Below, piece by piece: positions 62,434 through 64,000 of a stretch of 64,000 nucleotides of DNA. Position 1 is the stretch's first letter, and each line of letters starts with the position of its first letter. The position numbers were made by a program, and so were the translations under genes. Source of the DNA: Bradyrhizobium sp. WSM1743 (GTDB taxonomy: Bacteria > Pseudomonadota > Alphaproteobacteria > Rhizobiales > Xanthobacteraceae); the NCBI RefSeq assembly GCF_000473065.1, contig NZ_AXAZ01000008.1, positions 62,001 to 126,000 on the forward strand, written 5' to 3'. Under the pieces are notes generated by a model that was not told the origin of the DNA, ran no database searches, and saw only the letters and a program-made list of their open reading frames with translations.

Positions 62434-62467
62434 ATGGTAGACTGGCCGTGACCGGCCAGGTGTGTCC

Positions 62468-62764
62468 ATGTCACGTGACGAAATCATCGCTGCGATACGC
62501 AAGAACGCGGACGCCATCAAAGGCAAAGGCGTATCGAAGCTTGCCATTCTTGGCTCGCGGGCCGGCGAAGATTACGGCGTTGACAGCGATATCGACATTC
62601 TGGTCGAGGTCGAACCGGAGACCTCGTTCTCGCTACTCAACCTGATCGATGTCGAGCACATCATCGAGGACGCCACCGGCCTCCAGACGCAGGCAACCGT
62701 TCGCCGCTTGATGTCCCCTCGCTTTGCGCCACACAGCGCAGACGACATTCTGGAAATATTCTGA
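62468..62764 (+). CDS. MNT-type nucleotidyltransferase (MntA-like), no HEPN partner
   Basis: 98-aa minimal nucleotidyltransferase. The catalytic motif is LGSRAGEDYGVDSDIDILVEV (read as GSRA-N7-DSDID; both Asp present). MNT proteins are usually antitoxins that modify a HEPN-domain partner encoded next to them; here the next gene encodes an unrelated exported protein, and the upstream gene is mutB. It may be an orphan antitoxin, or act alone. ATG 62468 has AGG 7 bases upstream; a GTG two codons earlier is the alternative. Confidence 0.85.
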   Translation: MSRDEIIAAIRKNADAIKGKGVSKLAILGSRAGEDYGVDSDIDILVEVEPETSFSLLNLIDVEHIIEDATGLQTQATVRRLMSPRFAPHSADDILEIF

Positions 62765-62786
62765 CGCTCACGCAGGAGCACTATCC

Positions 62787-63566
62787 TTGAAGTTCATGAC
62801 CGGTTTGAGCGTCGCCCTGGCGCTCAGCGCAACGTGCGTGCTTTCCGCCCGCGCCGCCGATCCAAGACCCGACGCCATCATCAAGACCAAGAGCATCGAG
62901 GCGCGCATCCTCCTTGACGACAAGATCAAGGCGGACGCGGCTCTGGCGGCGGATTGTCTCGCGGAGGGCAAGAGATGGCTCGACAAGAACGCGGCCGAGG
63001 CCGCCGCCTCGCGCAAAGCCGATCCGCAGTTCTTTAAGGAAGGCGGCTGGGAATTTGAGCGCAAATATGAGATCCGCTCCGTTGTTGCCGACCGTTACGT
63101 CAGCATCCTCCGCAACGACTACATGAACACAAGCGGCGCGCATCCCAATTCGGACGTGAACACGATCCTGTGGGACAGGACAACGACCAAGCGCATCTCG
63201 ATCCGCCCGTTCTTCACCGAGACCGCCGATGGCGGCCCCACCATGAAGGCGATGGTGAAGGCCGCGATCGCCTCGCTCAAGGTGGAGAAAAAGAAGCGCG
63301 ACACCAGCGAGACCGCGACCGACGAGTGGTTCAAAGGCGTGGAGCCGAACCTGCTCAAGGTCGGCGCGGTGACGCTGGCGCCGTCAACTGAAGCGGGCAA
63401 GAGCTCCGGTCTCACCTTCCACTATCCGCCCTGCGCCGTCGGTCCCTACGCCGAAGGCGAGTATGTCGCCTTCGTGCCGTGGGAGACGCTGAAGCCTTAC
63501 CTCACCGCGGAAGGCACGCGCATCTTCGGCGGCGCGCGGCCGAAGGGCGACGCGGAGGAGCCCTGA
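62787..63566 (+). CDS. Exported DUF3298-like protein
   Basis: 259-aa protein: signal peptide (KFMTGLSVALALSATCVLSARAAD) then a domain with WEFERKYEIRSVVADRYVSILRNDYMNTSGAHPNSDV (in parts: FERKYEIRSVV, ILRNDYMNTSGAHP) and WDRTTTKRISIRPFF. This resembles the DUF4163/DUF3298 (RsiV-type) arrangement. The start is a TTG at 62787 because AGGAG lies 8 bases upstream; ATG 62796 would be 17 bases from it. It is probably periplasmic; function unknown. Confidence 0.82.
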   Translation: MKFMTGLSVALALSATCVLSARAADPRPDAIIKTKSIEARILLDDKIKADAALAADCLAEGKRWLDKNAAEAAASRKADPQFFKEGGWEFERKYEIRSVVADRYVSILRNDYMNTSGAHPNSDVNTILWDRTTTKRISIRPFFTETADGGPTMKAMVKAAIASLKVEKKKRDTSETATDEWFKGVEPNLLKVGAVTLAPSTEAGKSSGLTFHYPPCAVGPYAEGEYVAFVPWETLKPYLTAEGTRIFGGARPKGDAEEP

Positions 63567-63573
63567 GCGATCG

Positions 63574-64000
63574 CTAACTGGATCGCGCCAGCGTCCGCGC
63601 AAGTGAGTCCGTCCAATCCGGAATCCAGGACGCAAACAAGGCTTGCCATCGATCGGCGTCCGCAGGTTCGGTATCGAGGATGACCGACCATTCGATGAGG
63701 GTGCGGTCGCCCTCGACGATCGGGCGCAGATGCATGGTGCCCTGATAGCGCGTCGGCGCCGGCGTCTGACTTCCGTGATCTTGCGGATACGGCAATGCTT
63801 CGAGACCGGCATAGGTGAGGGTGTGCTGCAGGTCCGAGTGATCGACCAGGCGCTGGCGAATCCAGTTTCCGAGATAGCAGAACCGCCTGATGGCGCCGAC
63901 TTCATCGCCGCGCTTGTCGTCTTCGATCACGCTCTCACTCACGCCGTCGATATAGGCGGGATAGTTGTTGAAATCGCGGATCAGCGACCAGACGTCATCC
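63574..64000 (-). CDS. SRPBCC (START-like) domain protein, N-terminal end outside window
   Basis: At least 142 codons are open from the right edge of the window (first residues DDVWSLIRDFNNYPAYIDGV, then SESVIEDDKRGDEVGAIRRF). The pattern of a ligand-binding helix-grip fold (VWSLIRDFNNYPAYI; TLIEWSVILD) identifies the SRPBCC superfamily. The frame continues leftwards to the stop at 63574. The GTG at 63942 is internal, since the upstream codons are in frame and conserved-looking. The family binds hydrophobic ligands; the specific ligand is unknown. Confidence 0.85.
   Translation of the reverse strand, partial: DDVWSLIRDFNNYPAYIDGVSESVIEDDKRGDEVGAIRRFCYLGNWIRQRLVDHSDLQHTLTYAGLEALPYPQDHGSQTPAPTRYQGTMHLRPIVEGDRTLIEWSVILDTEPADADRWQALFASWIPDWTDSLARTLARSS

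Overview
The window is GC-rich alphaproteobacterial chromosome, most likely Bradyrhizobium or a close relative. The evidence is very strong codon bias (long open antisense frames almost everywhere), a MucR/Ros regulator, DUF1491, DUF2336, DUF4332 and DUF5330 proteins, CtrA-type TTAA-N7-TTAA boxes, a FixK/FNR-type box, and intergenic palindromes of the kind common in that genus. No rRNA, tRNA, CRISPR array, IS element or prophage gene was recognised. The genus is an inference from gene content; no search was run.

Layout. 1-2.5 kb: C-terminal part of a class A penicillin-binding protein, then a DUF1214/DUF1254 pair. 2.7-7.6 kb: a metal-efflux locus with a CsoR/RcnR-family repressor behind its palindromic operator, an adaptor, and a CzcA-type RND pump that carries a frameshift. 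7.6-10.8 kb: a small membrane-anchored protein, a secreted TPR protein ending in an 18-bp triplication, and a GFA-family protein. 10.9-18.6 kb: one long minus-strand operon, apparently for copper/silver export. In transcription order it holds a Cys/Met-rich exported protein, a FixH/YtkA-like protein, a CusB with two metal-binding N-terminal motifs, CusA, a 39-aa Met-rich membrane peptide, a cytochrome c, a methyltransferase and a DUF411 protein. A FixK/FNR box lies at the correct distance from a -10 element in front of it.

18.8-20.3 kb: an arsR-aqpS-arsC operon, in which an aquaglyceroporin replaces the usual arsenite pump. 20.3-25.3 kb: a minus-strand group led by a GMC oxidoreductase fused to a 3-keto-glycoside hydrolase (DUF1080) domain, with a HbpS/GlcG protein, a secreted DUF1080-like protein, a double-DUF1259 protein and a PepSY protein. 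25.7-33.6 kb: an ATP-grasp-like gene, then a catabolic operon (SDR, split transketolase, TRAP transporter with fused QM permease) divergent from a LysR regulator. 33.7-38.6 kb: a compact four-gene operon with a secreted TPR-CHAT protease-like protein, a small exported protein and two zinc-ribbon proteins, one of them membrane bound.

38.8-49 kb: mostly conserved genes, including a lipoprotein, DUF2336, DUF1491, a PG-binding protein, a DivJ/PleC-type histidine kinase, SufE, MucR and a GT39-like membrane protein, with CtrA-type boxes in two intergenic regions. 49-56 kb: class II aldolase, M20 peptidase, GT87-like protein, HerA-like ATPase, and DUF4332. 56-64 kb: folP-folB-folK; methylmalonyl-CoA mutase mutA and mutB with a GFA gene between them; a lone MNT-type nucleotidyltransferase; a DUF3298-like protein; and a partial SRPBCC gene. 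Four families of intergenic inverted repeat are scattered from 10 to 56 kb.
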